Below, one piece after another: positions 42,153 to 52,372 of a DNA stretch of 58,805 bases. How positions within the stretch are numbered: position 1 is the first letter of the stretch; every line of letters starts with the position of its first letter. The stretch comes from Mycobacteriales bacterium. Its GTDB lineage: Bacteria; Actinomycetota; Actinomycetes; JAFAQI01. The position numbers and the translations under genes are program-made. The stretch is taken from NCBI GenBank assembly GCA_035550055.1, contig DASZRO010000051.1, positions 1-58,805 of the forward strand, read 5' to 3'. The notes below the pieces were generated by a model. That model saw nothing but the letters and a program-made list of their open reading frames with translations. It was not told the DNA's origin and made no database searches.

Positions 42153-42743
42153 GTGAGCGCCACCTATCCGCTGCGGAAGGCGGCCGCGCAGCCGAAGCCG
42201 GGCCAGCAGCACAAGACGTGGGCACGGCCGCGACTCGTCGTCATCTCCTCGCCCACCCACAAGGTGGCGCGGGGTCCGTTCATCATTCTGGTGAGCACCC
42301 TGCTGGTCGGCGGCCTGCTCGCGCTGCTGATGCTGCACACGCTCGCCGCGCAGGACGCGTTTCAGCAGACGTCGCTCCAGCAGAAGCTCGCCGCCCTCAC
42401 CGACAGCGAGCAGCAGCTCGAGCAGCAGGTGCAGACCGACTCGGCTCCCGCCGCGCTCGAGGCGCGGGCCCGGGCGCTCGGCATGGTGCCGTCCGCGATC
42501 ACCGGCTACCGGCGCGGAGCTGACGGCCGCGCCATCGGCCACGTCGTGCCGGCGACTTCGACGGTCACGACGTCGGCTTCGACGTCGGCATCGACGCCCG
42601 CTACCGGCCCCACCGCCGCGACGACAGGGGCGGCGACGACCGGGACCGCGCAGCCGACCGGGACCTCCGCCGCGACTGGCGGCGCAACGCAGCCGGCCGG
42701 ACAGCCTTCGACCCGGCCGACCGCGGACGCGACGCACCGATGA
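42153..42743 (+). CDS. ftsL: FtsL-like septum protein with long Thr/Ala-rich tail
   Basis: From the GTG at 42153 the protein has 196 residues: a cytoplasmic lead with SSPTHKVARGPF, one membrane helix (IILVSTLLVGGLLALLMLHT), a heptad-rich coiled coil (QQTSLQQKLAALTDSEQQLEQQVQ), the ALEARARALGMV motif typical of FtsL/FtsB-like proteins, then about 70 residues of Thr/Ala/Ser/Gly/Pro low complexity. A GTG at 42138 is an alternative start. It lies between rsmH and ftsI, the usual ftsL place, and its stop overlaps the ftsI start. The tail is unusual in length. Confidence 0.85.
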   Translation: MSATYPLRKAAAQPKPGQQHKTWARPRLVVISSPTHKVARGPFIILVSTLLVGGLLALLMLHTLAAQDAFQQTSLQQKLAALTDSEQQLEQQVQTDSAPAALEARARALGMVPSAITGYRRGADGRAIGHVVPATSTVTTSASTSASTPATGPTAATTGAATTGTAQPTGTSAATGGATQPAGQPSTRPTADATHR

Positions 42744-44524
42744 CCCAACGCCCACCGAGTCGGCGCCGGCCTCCGGCGCGACCGCCGGCCCGGCGTACCG
42801 CGGCTCGGCGACGCGGCCCGAGCCCGCGACGCCGCCTCAACACCGTGCTGCTCGTCACGATGATGCTCACCTCGCTCATCGCGGCGCGACTGGTGCAGCT
42901 GCAGGGCGTGGACCGGGCGGCGTACTCGGCCGCGGCGCAGGAGCAGCGGCTGCACACCGTGACACTGACCGCGACGCGCGGCTCGATCACCGACCGCAGC
43001 GGCGATCCGTTGGCCGAGACCGTCGACGCGCGTGACGTCGTCGCCGACCCCTCTGAGATCGATCATCCGGCCACCGTCGCGGCGGCACTGTCGCCGGTGC
43101 TCGGGATCAAGCCGGCCAAGCTGGTGCCGTTGCTGACCGGCACCAGCGAGTACTCCCGCCTCGCGGCGGCGGTCTCACCCGCCGTCGGCGATGCCGTCGA
43201 CGCCCTGGACCTGACCGGGATCAGCACGCCGGACACCAGCCGGCGGGTGTATCCCGACGGCCGGCTCGCCTCCAACGTGATCGGGTTCGTCGACGCGCAG
43301 GGTGAGGGTCGAGGCGGGCTCGAGTACGAATACCAGAAGCAGCTGGCAGGCCACAACGGCGTCGCCCACTACGAAGTCGCCGCGGACGGTGCGCCCATTC
43401 CGGACGGCGAGGACGTCGAGACCGCGGCAGTCCCGGGCGAAGGCATTCGGCTGACGCTTCAGCGCGACATCCAGTTCGAGGCGCAGCAGGCCATCGCCGC
43501 CCAGGTCAAGGCCACCGGCGCGCTGTCGGGCACGGTCATCGTGATGAACCCGAAGAACGGCCAGATCTACGCGCTCGCGGTCGCGCCCGGCTTCAACCCG
43601 AACGACCTCAGTACGGCGAACAGCGCGGACCTGGGCGATCCGGCGGTCACCGACGCCTACGAGCCCGGCAGCGTCATCAAGGCCGTGACCGTCTCGGCAG
43701 CGCTGCAGAACGGGCTGGTCACCCCCACCTCGAAGTTCGTGATCCCGAACACCTACCAGTACGACGGGACGACGTTCCACGACGCGGAGAACCACGGCAC
43801 CGAGCATCTGACCCTCACCGGGATCCTCGCCTACTCGAGCAACATCGGCGCCATCCAGATCGCGAAACGAGTCGGTCCCGATCGGCTCTACGACTACCTG
43901 CGCGCCTTCGGCTTCGGCCAGACGACCGGCGTCGACCTGCCGGGGGAGAGCCCGGGTCTGCTGCTGCCGGTCGACCAGTGGTCCGGGACGACGTTGCCGA
44001 CGCTGGCCTTCGGCCAGGGTCTCGGCGTGACGGCGATGCAGGTCGCCAGCCTCTACTCGACGATCGCCAACAACGGCGTACGGGTCACCCCGACTCTCAT
44101 CGAAGGCACCACCGACGCCAAGGGCACCTACCACGCTGCGCCGGCGCCGTCGCGGCGTCGGGTGATCAGTGCCGGCGTGGCCACCGAGATGCGCCAGATC
44201 CTCGAGTCCGTGACGACGAACGAAGGCACCGCTCCTGCCGCGCGGATCCCCGGATACCGGATCGCGGGCAAGACCGGGACGGCCAACCGGTCGAACGGCC
44301 ACGGCGGGTATTCGGGGGCCGGGTACGACGCCACGTTCGTGGGGATGGTTCCCGCCGACAACCCGAAGCTCGTGTGTGAGGTGCTGCTCGAGCGGCCGAT
44401 CCGGGGCTACTTCGGCGGCCAGGTCGCCGCCCCGGTGTTCAAGACCGTCATGTCGTTCGCGCTTAGGACGCTGGGCATCGCGCCGACGTTCACCAAGGCG
44501 GCTCACGCCGCGCTCACCTGGTAG
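42740..44524 (+). CDS. ftsI: Septal peptidoglycan transpeptidase FtsI (PBP3/PbpB)
   Basis: 594 residues: a basic N-terminus, one membrane helix (VLLVTMMLTSLIAARLVQLQ), a PBP dimer domain beginning RGSITDRSGDPLAE, and a transpeptidase domain with SxxK in YEPGSVIKAV, SxN in YSSNIG and KTGT in IAGKTGTANRS. It cross-links septal peptidoglycan and is the target of beta-lactams. The ATG overlaps the ftsL stop (ATGA). No PASTA repeats are present. Confidence 0.95.
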   Translation: MTQRPPSRRRPPARPPARRTAARRRGPSPRRRLNTVLLVTMMLTSLIAARLVQLQGVDRAAYSAAAQEQRLHTVTLTATRGSITDRSGDPLAETVDARDVVADPSEIDHPATVAAALSPVLGIKPAKLVPLLTGTSEYSRLAAAVSPAVGDAVDALDLTGISTPDTSRRVYPDGRLASNVIGFVDAQGEGRGGLEYEYQKQLAGHNGVAHYEVAADGAPIPDGEDVETAAVPGEGIRLTLQRDIQFEAQQAIAAQVKATGALSGTVIVMNPKNGQIYALAVAPGFNPNDLSTANSADLGDPAVTDAYEPGSVIKAVTVSAALQNGLVTPTSKFVIPNTYQYDGTTFHDAENHGTEHLTLTGILAYSSNIGAIQIAKRVGPDRLYDYLRAFGFGQTTGVDLPGESPGLLLPVDQWSGTTLPTLAFGQGLGVTAMQVASLYSTIANNGVRVTPTLIEGTTDAKGTYHAAPAPSRRRVISAGVATEMRQILESVTTNEGTAPAARIPGYRIAGKTGTANRSNGHGGYSGAGYDATFVGMVPADNPKLVCEVLLERPIRGYFGGQVAAPVFKTVMSFALRTLGIAPTFTKAAHAALTW

Positions 44525-44551
44525 TTCTCCGGCGAATCCCGATCGCCCCAC

Positions 44552-44557
44552 TAGCGT
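44552..44557 (+). promoter_or_regulatory. Probable internal -10 element (TAGCGT) for murE
   Basis: TAGCGT lies 7 nt before the murE ATG in the 40-bp ftsI-murE gap, which has no Shine-Dalgarno. It suggests an internal, leaderless promoter inside the dcw cluster. Confidence 0.45.
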
Positions 44558-44564
44558 TTTCTCG

Positions 44565-46103
44565 ATGTCCGAGCTCTCCGTGCGGCCGACCGCGGTCGAG
44601 GCCCGTCGCATCGCGACGCTGGTCGATCGGCTGCGCTCTGCCGGCTTCACCGACGTCGAGCTCGGGGGCGACGCCACTGTCGAGGTGACCGGCATCACCC
44701 ACGACTCGCGGTTGGTTCGGCCCGGCGACCTCTATGTCGCCCGCGCCGGGGAGAACACGCACGGCATCGTTCACCTCGCCGAGGCGTCAGCCGCCGGCGC
44801 GGTGGCGGTCCTGACCGACCGCGTCGCGGCCCGGTCCGCGATTGAAGCCGGGACGCCCGCCGTGCTTGCCGTCGACGAGCCGCGCGCGGCGATGGGACCG
44901 GCGGCGGCGTGGGCGTACGGCGACCCGGCCGAGTCGATGACGCTGCTCGGTGTGACCGGCACCAACGGCAAGACGACCACGAGCTACCTCATCGACGCGG
45001 GACTGCGCGCCGCCGGCCGGCGTACCGGCCTGGTCGGCACGATCGAGACTCGCGTCGACGGCGAGGTGCTGCCGAGCGCACGCACCACTCCCGAGGCGAC
45101 CGACCTGCACGCCCTGCTCGCGGTCATGCGGGAGCGTGGCGTCGACTCGGTCGCGATGGAGGTGTCGAGCCACGCGCTCGCGCTCGGCCGGGTCGACGGT
45201 GTCGTGTTCGACGTCGCGGGTTTCACCAACCTGACGCAGGACCACCTCGACTTCCACCCCGACATGGCGTCCTACTTCGCCGCGAAGGCGTCGCTGTTCA
45301 GCCCGGCCCGGGCGCGGCGGGCGGTCGTCACGGTCGACGACGAGTGGGGCCTGCGGCTTGCCGGCGAAGCAGGTGTGCCGGTGGTCACGACGGGCCGCCG
45401 TGACGGTGCTGACTGGCGACGGCACGACGAGGTGCCCGCCGCGGCCGGGTCCGACGGCTCGGTCCGGCTCACGGGTCGCGGCGACACGTTCGTGGTCGGC
45501 TGCCGGCTGCTCGGCTCCGTCAACCTGGTCAACGCGGCGATGGCGTTCGTGATGCTCGTCGAGGCGGGTGTCGAGAGCGGGCTCGCTCGCGCCGGCATCG
45601 CGACGCTTGCCGCGGTGCCCGGCCGGCTCGAGCCGGTGGACGTCGGACAGCCTTTCGTCGCAGTAGTCGACTACGCCCATACGCCCGGTGCGGTAACGGC
45701 GGCGCTGTCCGACGCGCGCGCTCTCGCAGACCCCGGTGGACGGGTGCTGGTCGTGCTCGGCTGCGGCGGCGACCGCGACCGCGCGAAGCGGCCACTGATG
45801 GGTGCCGCCGCAGCGACCGGTTCGGACCTGGCCGTCTTCACCAACGACAACCCGCGTTCCGAAGACCCGGAGGAGATCCTCGCCGCCATGCGCAGCGGCG
45901 TACCGGCCGGCCTCAGGGTCCTGGTCGAGCCCGACCGGGCGCGGGCCATCGACGCCGCGGTGCGGCTGGCGCGCGCCGGAGACGTGCTCGTCGTCGCCGG
46001 AAAGGGACACGAGCAGGGCCAGGAGACGGCCGGGGTGAGCGTGCCCTTCGACGACCGACTGGTGCTTCGCGAGTCGCTGCTGACCCACTTCGGAGCCGCC
46101 TGA
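44565..46103 (+). CDS. murE: UDP-MurNAc-L-Ala-D-Glu:meso-diaminopimelate ligase
   Basis: 512 residues with Mur ligase motifs: [13 protein letters not shown] (ATP), TTPEATDL, EVSSHALALGRV, FTNLTQDHLDFH, and DYAHTP. The amino-acid pocket carries DNPRSEDP; the DNPR form marks meso-diaminopimelate enzymes, as opposed to lysine enzymes. So the organism should have meso-DAP peptidoglycan. The ATG at 44565 has no Shine-Dalgarno. It ends in a TGATG overlap with murF. Confidence 0.96.
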   Translation: MSELSVRPTAVEARRIATLVDRLRSAGFTDVELGGDATVEVTGITHDSRLVRPGDLYVARAGENTHGIVHLAEASAAGAVAVLTDRVAARSAIEAGTPAVLAVDEPRAAMGPAAAWAYGDPAESMTLLGVTGTNGKTTTSYLIDAGLRAAGRRTGLVGTIETRVDGEVLPSARTTPEATDLHALLAVMRERGVDSVAMEVSSHALALGRVDGVVFDVAGFTNLTQDHLDFHPDMASYFAAKASLFSPARARRAVVTVDDEWGLRLAGEAGVPVVTTGRRDGADWRRHDEVPAAAGSDGSVRLTGRGDTFVVGCRLLGSVNLVNAAMAFVMLVEAGVESGLARAGIATLAAVPGRLEPVDVGQPFVAVVDYAHTPGAVTAALSDARALADPGGRVLVVLGCGGDRDRAKRPLMGAAAATGSDLAVFTNDNPRSEDPEEILAAMRSGVPAGLRVLVEPDRARAIDAAVRLARAGDVLVVAGKGHEQGQETAGVSVPFDDRLVLRESLLTHFGAA

Positions 46104-47491
46104 TGCTGGCGCTGCGGGCCGAGGAGATCGCCGCCCTCTGCGGCGGCCGGCTCGACCACGCCGACCCGACGACGCTCGTCGACGGATCGGTGGTCGTCGA
46201 CTCCCGGCAAGCCGGACCCGGCAGCGTGTTCGTGGCGCTGCCCGGGGAGCACGACGACGGCCACGCGTTCGTCGGCGACGCGATCCGCCGCGGCGCCGCA
46301 CTGGCGCTCGTCGACCGCGCGGTCGGCGAGCCGACGGTCGTCGTCGACGACGTCGAGCGGGCGCTCGGCTATCTGGCTGGAGGTGTGCTGCGCCGCGCGC
46401 CGGCGGTGCGGGTGTGCGGGGTCACCGGGTCATCGGGCAAGACCTCCACGAAGGACCTGATCGCCGACGTCCTCGGTCGGCACGGACCGACCGTCGCGGC
46501 GCGCGGGTCGTTCAACAACGAGATCGGACTGCCGCTCACCGTGCTCAGCCTGACCTCGGACACCGAGAGCCTGGTGCTCGAGTACAGCGCCCGAGGCGTC
46601 GGGCACATCGCGTACCTGTGCGGCATCGCCCGGCCGCGGATCGCCGTCGTGCTCAACGTGGGGAGCGCGCACCTCGGCGAGTTCGGCAGCCGGGAGGCGA
46701 TCGCGACAGCGAAGGGCGAGCTGGTCGAAGCTCTGCCGGCCGACGGGGTCGCGGTGCTCAACCGCGACGACCCGCTGGTCGCGGCGATGGCGTCGCGGAC
46801 CGCCGCGCGGGTCGTCACGTTCGGCGAAGCCGACGGAGCCGACGTACGTGTGGCCGACCTCGTCATCGACGACGAGGCGCGACCACGGTTCCGATTGGTG
46901 ACGCCGTACGGCGAGGCTGAACTCTCGCTGAGGCTGCACGGGCGCCATCAGGCGAGCAACGCGGCCGCGGCGGCCGTCGTCGGGTTGGAATCGGGGATGA
47001 GTCTGCCTGCCGTCGTCGAGGCACTCGCCGCTGCGACACCACGAAGCGCTCACCGCATGGCGATCTCGCACCGCGCCGACGGTCTGCTCGTCGTCGACGA
47101 CGCCTACAACGCCAACCCCGAGTCGATGCGTGCCGCGCTCGAGGCTCTCGCCCGTCTGGGGGATCGGCGCGACGGTGCCACCTGGGCGGTGCTGGGGGAG
47201 ATGCGCGAGCTCGGCGAGGACGTCCTGGATCTGCATCGGGCGACCGGCCGCACGGCGGCCGAGCTCGGCGTGGATCATCTGGTGGTGATCGGAGACGTCG
47301 CGGCCGCGATCGGCGAGGGAGCGCGCGCCGTCGACGGCTGGCGGGGAGACTGCACGATCGTGGCGACGAACGAGGAGGCGGCGCGGCTCGCCGGCACGGC
47401 GGGAGCGCGCGACGTGGTGCTGGTGAAGGCCTCCAACGCGGCCCAACTCTGGCAGGTCGCCGAACGGGTCGTCGAAGGGCTGCCGTCGTGA
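46103..47491 (+). CDS. murF: UDP-MurNAc-tripeptide:D-Ala-D-Ala ligase
   Basis: 462 residues with [14 protein letters not shown] (ATP loop), [41 protein letters not shown] and [15 protein letters not shown]. It adds D-Ala-D-Ala to the UDP-MurNAc tripeptide in the cytosol. Its start overlaps the murE stop and its stop overlaps the mraY GTG. Confidence 0.96.
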   Translation: MLALRAEEIAALCGGRLDHADPTTLVDGSVVVDSRQAGPGSVFVALPGEHDDGHAFVGDAIRRGAALALVDRAVGEPTVVVDDVERALGYLAGGVLRRAPAVRVCGVTGSSGKTSTKDLIADVLGRHGPTVAARGSFNNEIGLPLTVLSLTSDTESLVLEYSARGVGHIAYLCGIARPRIAVVLNVGSAHLGEFGSREAIATAKGELVEALPADGVAVLNRDDPLVAAMASRTAARVVTFGEADGADVRVADLVIDDEARPRFRLVTPYGEAELSLRLHGRHQASNAAAAAVVGLESGMSLPAVVEALAAATPRSAHRMAISHRADGLLVVDDAYNANPESMRAALEALARLGDRRDGATWAVLGEMRELGEDVLDLHRATGRTAAELGVDHLVVIGDVAAAIGEGARAVDGWRGDCTIVATNEEAARLAGTAGARDVVLVKASNAAQLWQVAERVVEGLPS

Positions 47492-48549
47492 GGGACGTCT
47501 TCGTCTCGGCGCTGGTCGCGCTGGTCGTCTCGCTGGTGGGCACCCCGATCGCGATCCGCACGTTCACCAGGCGCGGCTACGGCCAGCTGATCCGCGACGA
47601 CGGGCCGACCAGCCACCACACCAAGCGCGGCACGCCCACGATGGGCGGCACCGTCATCATCCTGGCGACGTTGCTCGGCTACGTCGCGGCGCACCTGGTC
47701 TTCCTGAGCGGGTTCACCGCGACCGGCTTGCTCGTCCTGCTGCTGATGACCGGACTCGGCCTGGTCGGTTTCGTCGACGACTTCATCAAGATCAGCAAGC
47801 AGCGCAGTCTCGGGCTGACCAAGCTCGCGAAGTTCGCCGGCCAGGCGATCGTCGCGATCGTCTTCGGGATCCTGGCCATCCACTTCGTCAACCAGCACCA
47901 TCTCGCGCCCGCCTCGACGCATCTGTCCTTCACCCGCGACTACAAGAGCTGGGCCTTCGGGACTGTCGGGTTCGTCGTGTGGGCGTACCTGATGATCACC
48001 GCGACCTCCAACGGCGTGAACCTCACCGACGGGCTCGACGGGCTCGCCAGCGGCGCCTCCTGCATGGTGTTCGGCGCCTATGTCGTCATCGCGTTCTGGC
48101 AGTACGGCAACAACTGCGTCAACGTGTCGACGACCAACTGCTACTCGGTACGCGACCCCCTCGACGCGGCGGTCATCGCCGCGGCGGCCATGGGCGCCTG
48201 CTTCGGCTTCCTGTGGTGGAACGCCTCTCCGGCGCGCATCTTCATGGGGGACACCGGCTCGCTGGCGATCGGCGGCCTGCTGGCGGGACTCGCGGTGACC
48301 ACGCGTACCGAGCTGCTGCTGCTCATCCTCGGCGGGCTGTTCGTCATCGAGACGCTGTCTGTGATCATCCAGGTCGCGTCGTTTCGCGGCTTCGGGCGCC
48401 GGGTGTTCCGGATGGCGCCGTTCCACCACCATTTCGAGCTCGCCGGATGGTCGGAGAACACCGTCATCGTCCGGTTCTGGATCATCGCCGGGCTTGCGGT
48501 CGCCTTCGGGCTCGGCGTCTTCTACGCGGCGTTCCTGTCCTTCAAATGA
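47488..48549 (+). CDS. mraY: Phospho-MurNAc-pentapeptide transferase
   Basis: 353 residues, ten membrane helices. Motifs: [20 protein letters not shown], the catalytic [31 protein letters not shown] and [14 protein letters not shown]. It transfers phospho-MurNAc-pentapeptide to undecaprenyl phosphate, making lipid I. GTG start in a 4-bp overlap with murF; its stop overlaps the murD ATG. Confidence 0.97.
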   Translation: MRDVFVSALVALVVSLVGTPIAIRTFTRRGYGQLIRDDGPTSHHTKRGTPTMGGTVIILATLLGYVAAHLVFLSGFTATGLLVLLLMTGLGLVGFVDDFIKISKQRSLGLTKLAKFAGQAIVAIVFGILAIHFVNQHHLAPASTHLSFTRDYKSWAFGTVGFVVWAYLMITATSNGVNLTDGLDGLASGASCMVFGAYVVIAFWQYGNNCVNVSTTNCYSVRDPLDAAVIAAAAMGACFGFLWWNASPARIFMGDTGSLAIGGLLAGLAVTTRTELLLLILGGLFVIETLSVIIQVASFRGFGRRVFRMAPFHHHFELAGWSENTVIVRFWIIAGLAVAFGLGVFYAAFLSFK

Positions 48550-49967
48550 CCAGCCCCGACTTCTCGGGGCGCCGGGTCGCCGTTGCCGGCGCCGCGGTCT
48601 CGGGACTCGCGGTCGGGCGGGTGGCGCTCGACCGGGGTGCCCGGGTAGTGGTCGTCGACCAGCGGGACGACGAATCGGTCCGCGCTGCGCTGGCCCCGCT
48701 GCTGGCGGCCGGCGCCGAGGCCCGGCTGGGCGACGCCGAGTCGCCGGTCGACGCCGACCTCGTCGTGACCTCGCCCGGCTGGCGTCCCGACCAGCCGATG
48801 CTCGTCGCGGCCCAGGCCGCCGGTATCGAGGTCATCGGCGAGCCGGAGCTCGCCTACCGGATGCGCCCGTGGCTCGATGGGTTCGGGCCGCAGCCCTGGG
48901 TGGCGATCACGGGCACCAACGGCAAGACGACGACAACCGGAATGGTCGACGCCATCTTGCGAGCGGCGGGCCATCGAACCGTCGCCGCGGGCAACGTCGG
49001 CCGCCCGCTGATCGAGGTGGTGCTCGATCCCGACCCGTACGACGTGGTCGCCGTCGAGCTGTCCAGCTTCCAGCTGCACTGGAGCAGCGAGCTGACGCCG
49101 CACGTCGGCGCCGTGCTCAACATCGCCGAGGACCACCTCGACTGGCACGGGTCGATGGAGGCGTACGTCGCCGCCAAGACCGCGATCTGGCGGCGCGGGA
49201 GTGAAGGCGTCTACAACGCCGAGGACACCCTCGTCGCGGGGCTCGCCGAGGCGACCCTGTCGTGTCCGCACCCGTTCACGACCGGCGAGCCGGCGTTCGG
49301 AGGGTTCGGTGTCGCCGACGGTGCGGTCATCGATCAGATGACCAACGGCAAGACCGATACCCGCCTCGTGGAGATCGCCGACCTCGCGGTGTCCGGTCCG
49401 CACAACGTCGCGAACGCCGTCGCGGCCGCCGCGGCGACCCGGGTGTTCGGGCTCTCCGGCGGATACGACGTGCCGGTCGGCGCCGTCGGCGAGGGCCTGC
49501 GGTCCTACCGTCCCGGCCGTCACCGCAACGACGTCGTGGGTCAGGCCGGCGGAGTCACCTGGGTCGACGACTCCAAGGCCACGAACCCGCACGCGGCAGC
49601 GGCGAGCCTGTCGGCGTACCCGTCCGTGGTGTGGATCGCCGGAGGCTTGCTGAAGGGCGCCGACGTCGATCCGTTGGTCGCCGAGCAGCACCACCGGCTG
49701 CGGGGAGTCGTGCTGATCGGCCGCGATCGGGCGCAGATTGCGCAAGCTCTTGCGCGACACGCGCCGGATGTGCCGCTTGTGACGGTCGTGACGGATGAAA
49801 CTAGCGGGATGGATGAGGCAGTGCAGGCTGCCGCCGAGCTGGCCCAGCCCGGCGACACCGTGCTGCTCGCTCCCGCGGCCGCCAGCATGGACATGTTCCG
49901 TGACTACGCCGAGCGGGGGGACCGTTACGCCGCGGCAGTGCGGCGCATCATCGACTACCTCTCGTAG
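48546..49967 (+). CDS. murD: UDP-MurNAc-L-Ala:D-Glu ligase
   Basis: 473 residues with an N-terminal Rossmann-like [59 protein letters not shown], and the late [13 protein letters not shown] motif. It adds D-glutamate to UDP-MurNAc-L-Ala. ATG at 48546 in an ATGA overlap with mraY; the stop TAG shares a base with the ftsW GTG. Confidence 0.96.
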   Translation: MTSPDFSGRRVAVAGAAVSGLAVGRVALDRGARVVVVDQRDDESVRAALAPLLAAGAEARLGDAESPVDADLVVTSPGWRPDQPMLVAAQAAGIEVIGEPELAYRMRPWLDGFGPQPWVAITGTNGKTTTTGMVDAILRAAGHRTVAAGNVGRPLIEVVLDPDPYDVVAVELSSFQLHWSSELTPHVGAVLNIAEDHLDWHGSMEAYVAAKTAIWRRGSEGVYNAEDTLVAGLAEATLSCPHPFTTGEPAFGGFGVADGAVIDQMTNGKTDTRLVEIADLAVSGPHNVANAVAAAAATRVFGLSGGYDVPVGAVGEGLRSYRPGRHRNDVVGQAGGVTWVDDSKATNPHAAAASLSAYPSVVWIAGGLLKGADVDPLVAEQHHRLRGVVLIGRDRAQIAQALARHAPDVPLVTVVTDETSGMDEAVQAAAELAQPGDTVLLAPAAASMDMFRDYAERGDRYAAAVRRIIDYLS

Positions 49968-51211
49968 TGGCCGCCGCCACGCGCCGCAAGACGGCGCCTG
50001 CCCCGAAGTCGCCGATCGCCGCCGTCGTCGGGCTGCTCAACCGGCCCCAGGCCTCCTACTACCTCGTCGCGGGCAGTGCGGCCGCTCTGCTGGCGCTCGG
50101 GCTGATCATGGTGCTGTCGGCGTCGAGCGTCACGTCGTACACCTCGAGCGGCTCGTCGTTCACCATCGCCTCGCGCCAGGCGCTGTGGGTGGTGATCGGG
50201 CTGCCGGTGCTGTGGCTGGGCGCCCGACTGCCGGTGCGCGCCTACCGGGTGCTCGCCTACCCGCTGCTGATCGGGTCGATCGCCCTGCTGCTCGCAGTGC
50301 TCGTGCCCGGCGTCGGCCAGAACGTGTCCGGCGCGACCAGGTGGATCGCGCTGCCCGGCGGCATGCAGCTGCAGCCGTCCGAGCCGGCCAAGCTCGCGCT
50401 CGTGCTGTGGGGCGCGGACCTGTTGTCGCGCAAGGAGAAGCGGCTCGGCGAGGCCAAGCACCTGTTGGTGCCGTTGGTGCCGATGGCGCTGCTGATCGCG
50501 CTGCTCGTCATGGCCGAGCCCGACATGGGCACCACGATCGTGCTGATGGTGGTGCTGCTCGCGCTGCTGTTCACAGCGGGCGCGCCGATGTGGCTGTTTG
50601 CCCGGCTGGGGATCGGGCTGGGCGGGCTCGCGGCGCTGCTGGCGGTCACCGAGCCCTACCGGATGCGCCGCCTCGTCGGCTTCCGTGACCCGTGCGCCGA
50701 AAGTCACGCGCTCTCGGTCGGCTACCAGGCCTGTCAGGGCCTCTACGCGCTGTCCTCGGGAGGCTGGTTCGGGGTCGGGCTGGGTGGCAGCCGGGAAAAG
50801 TTCGGCTACCTGCCCAACACCTACACCGACTACATCTTCGCGATCATCGGCGAGGAGCTCGGGCTGCTCGGCTCGCTCGTCGTGCTGGGACTGTTCGCCC
50901 TGCTCGCCTACGCCGGGATCCGGATCGCCCAGCGCTGCCGTGACCGGTTCAGCCAGCTCGCCGCCGCCGGGGTGACCGCGTGGCTGCTCGGCCAGGCGCT
51001 GGTGAACATGGGGGCGGTCGTCGGCCTGCTGCCGATCACCGGGATCCCGCTGCCGCTGGTCTCCTTCGGCGGCTCGGCGCTCGTGCCGACGATGTTCGCC
51101 ATCGGGATGCTGATCTCGTTCGCGCGCAACGAGCCGGCGACCGCGAAGGCCCTGGCGGCTCGACGTCGCGCGAGGGGGCGCCGCTCGCCCCGGTTCGCCT
51201 GGGCCCGCTGA
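49967..51211 (+). CDS. ftsW: Septal peptidoglycan glycosyltransferase FtsW (SEDS family)
   Basis: 414 residues with about ten membrane helices. Motifs: LIMVLSASSVTSY, GATRWIALPGGMQLQPSEPAKL, MAEPDMGTTIV with the catalytic acidic residue, a GYQACQGLYALSSGGWFGVG loop and GIPLPLVSFGGSALVPTM. FtsW polymerizes lipid II at the septum with FtsI. GTG start overlaps the murD stop by one base. Confidence 0.95.
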   Translation: MAAATRRKTAPAPKSPIAAVVGLLNRPQASYYLVAGSAAALLALGLIMVLSASSVTSYTSSGSSFTIASRQALWVVIGLPVLWLGARLPVRAYRVLAYPLLIGSIALLLAVLVPGVGQNVSGATRWIALPGGMQLQPSEPAKLALVLWGADLLSRKEKRLGEAKHLLVPLVPMALLIALLVMAEPDMGTTIVLMVVLLALLFTAGAPMWLFARLGIGLGGLAALLAVTEPYRMRRLVGFRDPCAESHALSVGYQACQGLYALSSGGWFGVGLGGSREKFGYLPNTYTDYIFAIIGEELGLLGSLVVLGLFALLAYAGIRIAQRCRDRFSQLAAAGVTAWLLGQALVNMGAVVGLLPITGIPLPLVSFGGSALVPTMFAIGMLISFARNEPATAKALAARRRARGRRSPRFAWAR

Positions 51212-51230
51212 CCGAGCCCTCGACCAGCTC

Positions 51231-52316
51231 ATGAAGGCCGTTCTGGCGGGAGGCGGGAGCGCCGGCCACGTCTCCCCGTTGCTGGCGCTGGCGGATCGGC
51301 TCGTCGCCGACGACCCGGCCACCGAGATCGTCGCACTGGGGACCACGGCCGGCCTCGAGGCCCGGCTGGTGCCCGCGCGGGGCTACCGGCTGCACCCGAT
51401 ACCCAAGGTTCCGCTCCCGCGGCGGCCCTCCGCGGACCTGCTGCGGTTGCCCGCGAACCTGCGCCGCGCGGTCGATGCCGCGCGAGCGGCGATCGAGGAG
51501 CTGGACGCGGACGTCGTCGTCGGGTTCGGCGGCTACGTGTCCGCTCCGGCGTACCTCGCGGCGCGCCGCACGACGACCCCGATCGTGGTCCACGAGCAGA
51601 ACAGCAGGCCCGGCTTCGCCAACCGGCTGGGCGCGCGGCTGACGTCGCACGTCGCGGTCACCTTTCCCGACACACCGCTGCGGCACGCGGTGCGCACCGG
51701 AATGCCGCTGCGCGCCGAGATCGTGGGTCTCGACGTCGCGGCCGCTCGGCCGGCGGCCAGGCGGGCATTCGGGCTCGACCAGCGGCGCACCACGCTGCTG
51801 GTGTTCGGCGGCTCGCTCGGCGCCCAGCGCCTCAACGAGGTCGTGCCCGCGGCGGCGGACGCCCTGTGGGAGCGCGGCGTCCAGGTGCTGCACGTCAGCG
51901 GGAACGGCAAAACGGTCGAGGTGCCCTCGCCGCCGCCCGGAGCGCCCGCGTACCGGGTCGTCGAGTACGTCGACCGGATGGAGCTCGCCTACGCCGCGGC
52001 GGACTTCGTGATCGGGCGGGCCGGCGCCAACACCGTCAGCGAGCTGACCGCCCTCGGGCTGCCGGCGGCGTACGTCCCGCTGCCGATCGGCAACGGTGAG
52101 CAGCGGCTCAACGCGCTACCAGTGGTGCAGGCGGGCGGCGGACTGATGGTCGCCGACCGCGAGCTCGATCGCGTCTGGCTGCTCGACAACGTGCTCCCGC
52201 TGCTCGCGGACCCCGCCGCGCTGGGCACCATGGGGACGGCGGCGCACGCCTTCGGCAGGATCGACGCCGACCGGCTGCTCGCGGACCTGGTCCGAACTGC
52301 GATCGGAGGATCCTGA
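51231..52316 (+). CDS. murG: UDP-GlcNAc:lipid I N-acetylglucosaminyltransferase
   Basis: 361 residues with the first glycine-rich loop VLAGGGSAGHVSPLLALAD, GFGGYVSAPAYLAA, VHEQNSRPGFANR, LVFGGSLGAQRLN, and the donor-site region GRAGANTVSELTALGLPAAYVPLPIG (two blocks). It makes lipid II. The ATG has no clear Shine-Dalgarno, 19 bp after ftsW. Its stop overlaps a mini-ORF (TGATG). Confidence 0.96.
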   Translation: MKAVLAGGGSAGHVSPLLALADRLVADDPATEIVALGTTAGLEARLVPARGYRLHPIPKVPLPRRPSADLLRLPANLRRAVDAARAAIEELDADVVVGFGGYVSAPAYLAARRTTTPIVVHEQNSRPGFANRLGARLTSHVAVTFPDTPLRHAVRTGMPLRAEIVGLDVAAARPAARRAFGLDQRRTTLLVFGGSLGAQRLNEVVPAAADALWERGVQVLHVSGNGKTVEVPSPPPGAPAYRVVEYVDRMELAYAAADFVIGRAGANTVSELTALGLPAAYVPLPIGNGEQRLNALPVVQAGGGLMVADRELDRVWLLDNVLPLLADPAALGTMGTAAHAFGRIDADRLLADLVRTAIGGS

Positions 52317-52372
52317 TGAGCGCCTGCACGGCCGGCGTCGCCGTCGGGTGGCCGGCGGGGTGGCGGCGGTGA
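52316..52372 (+). CDS. 18-codon mini-ORF linking murG and murC
   Basis: Begins at an ATG overlapping the murG stop (TGATG) with GGAGG 7 nt upstream, the best ribosome site in this part of the cluster, and encodes MSACTAGVAVGWPAGWRR. Its stop overlaps the likely murC GTG in a GTGA. It may couple translation of murC to murG or act as a short leader; it may also be a chance frame. Confidence 0.4.
   Translation: MSACTAGVAVGWPAGWRR

Noticed and set aside
49955-51346. 463-codon minus-strand frame opposite ftsW
   Set aside because: Antisense shadow rich in Gln, His and Arg; ftsW is certain.
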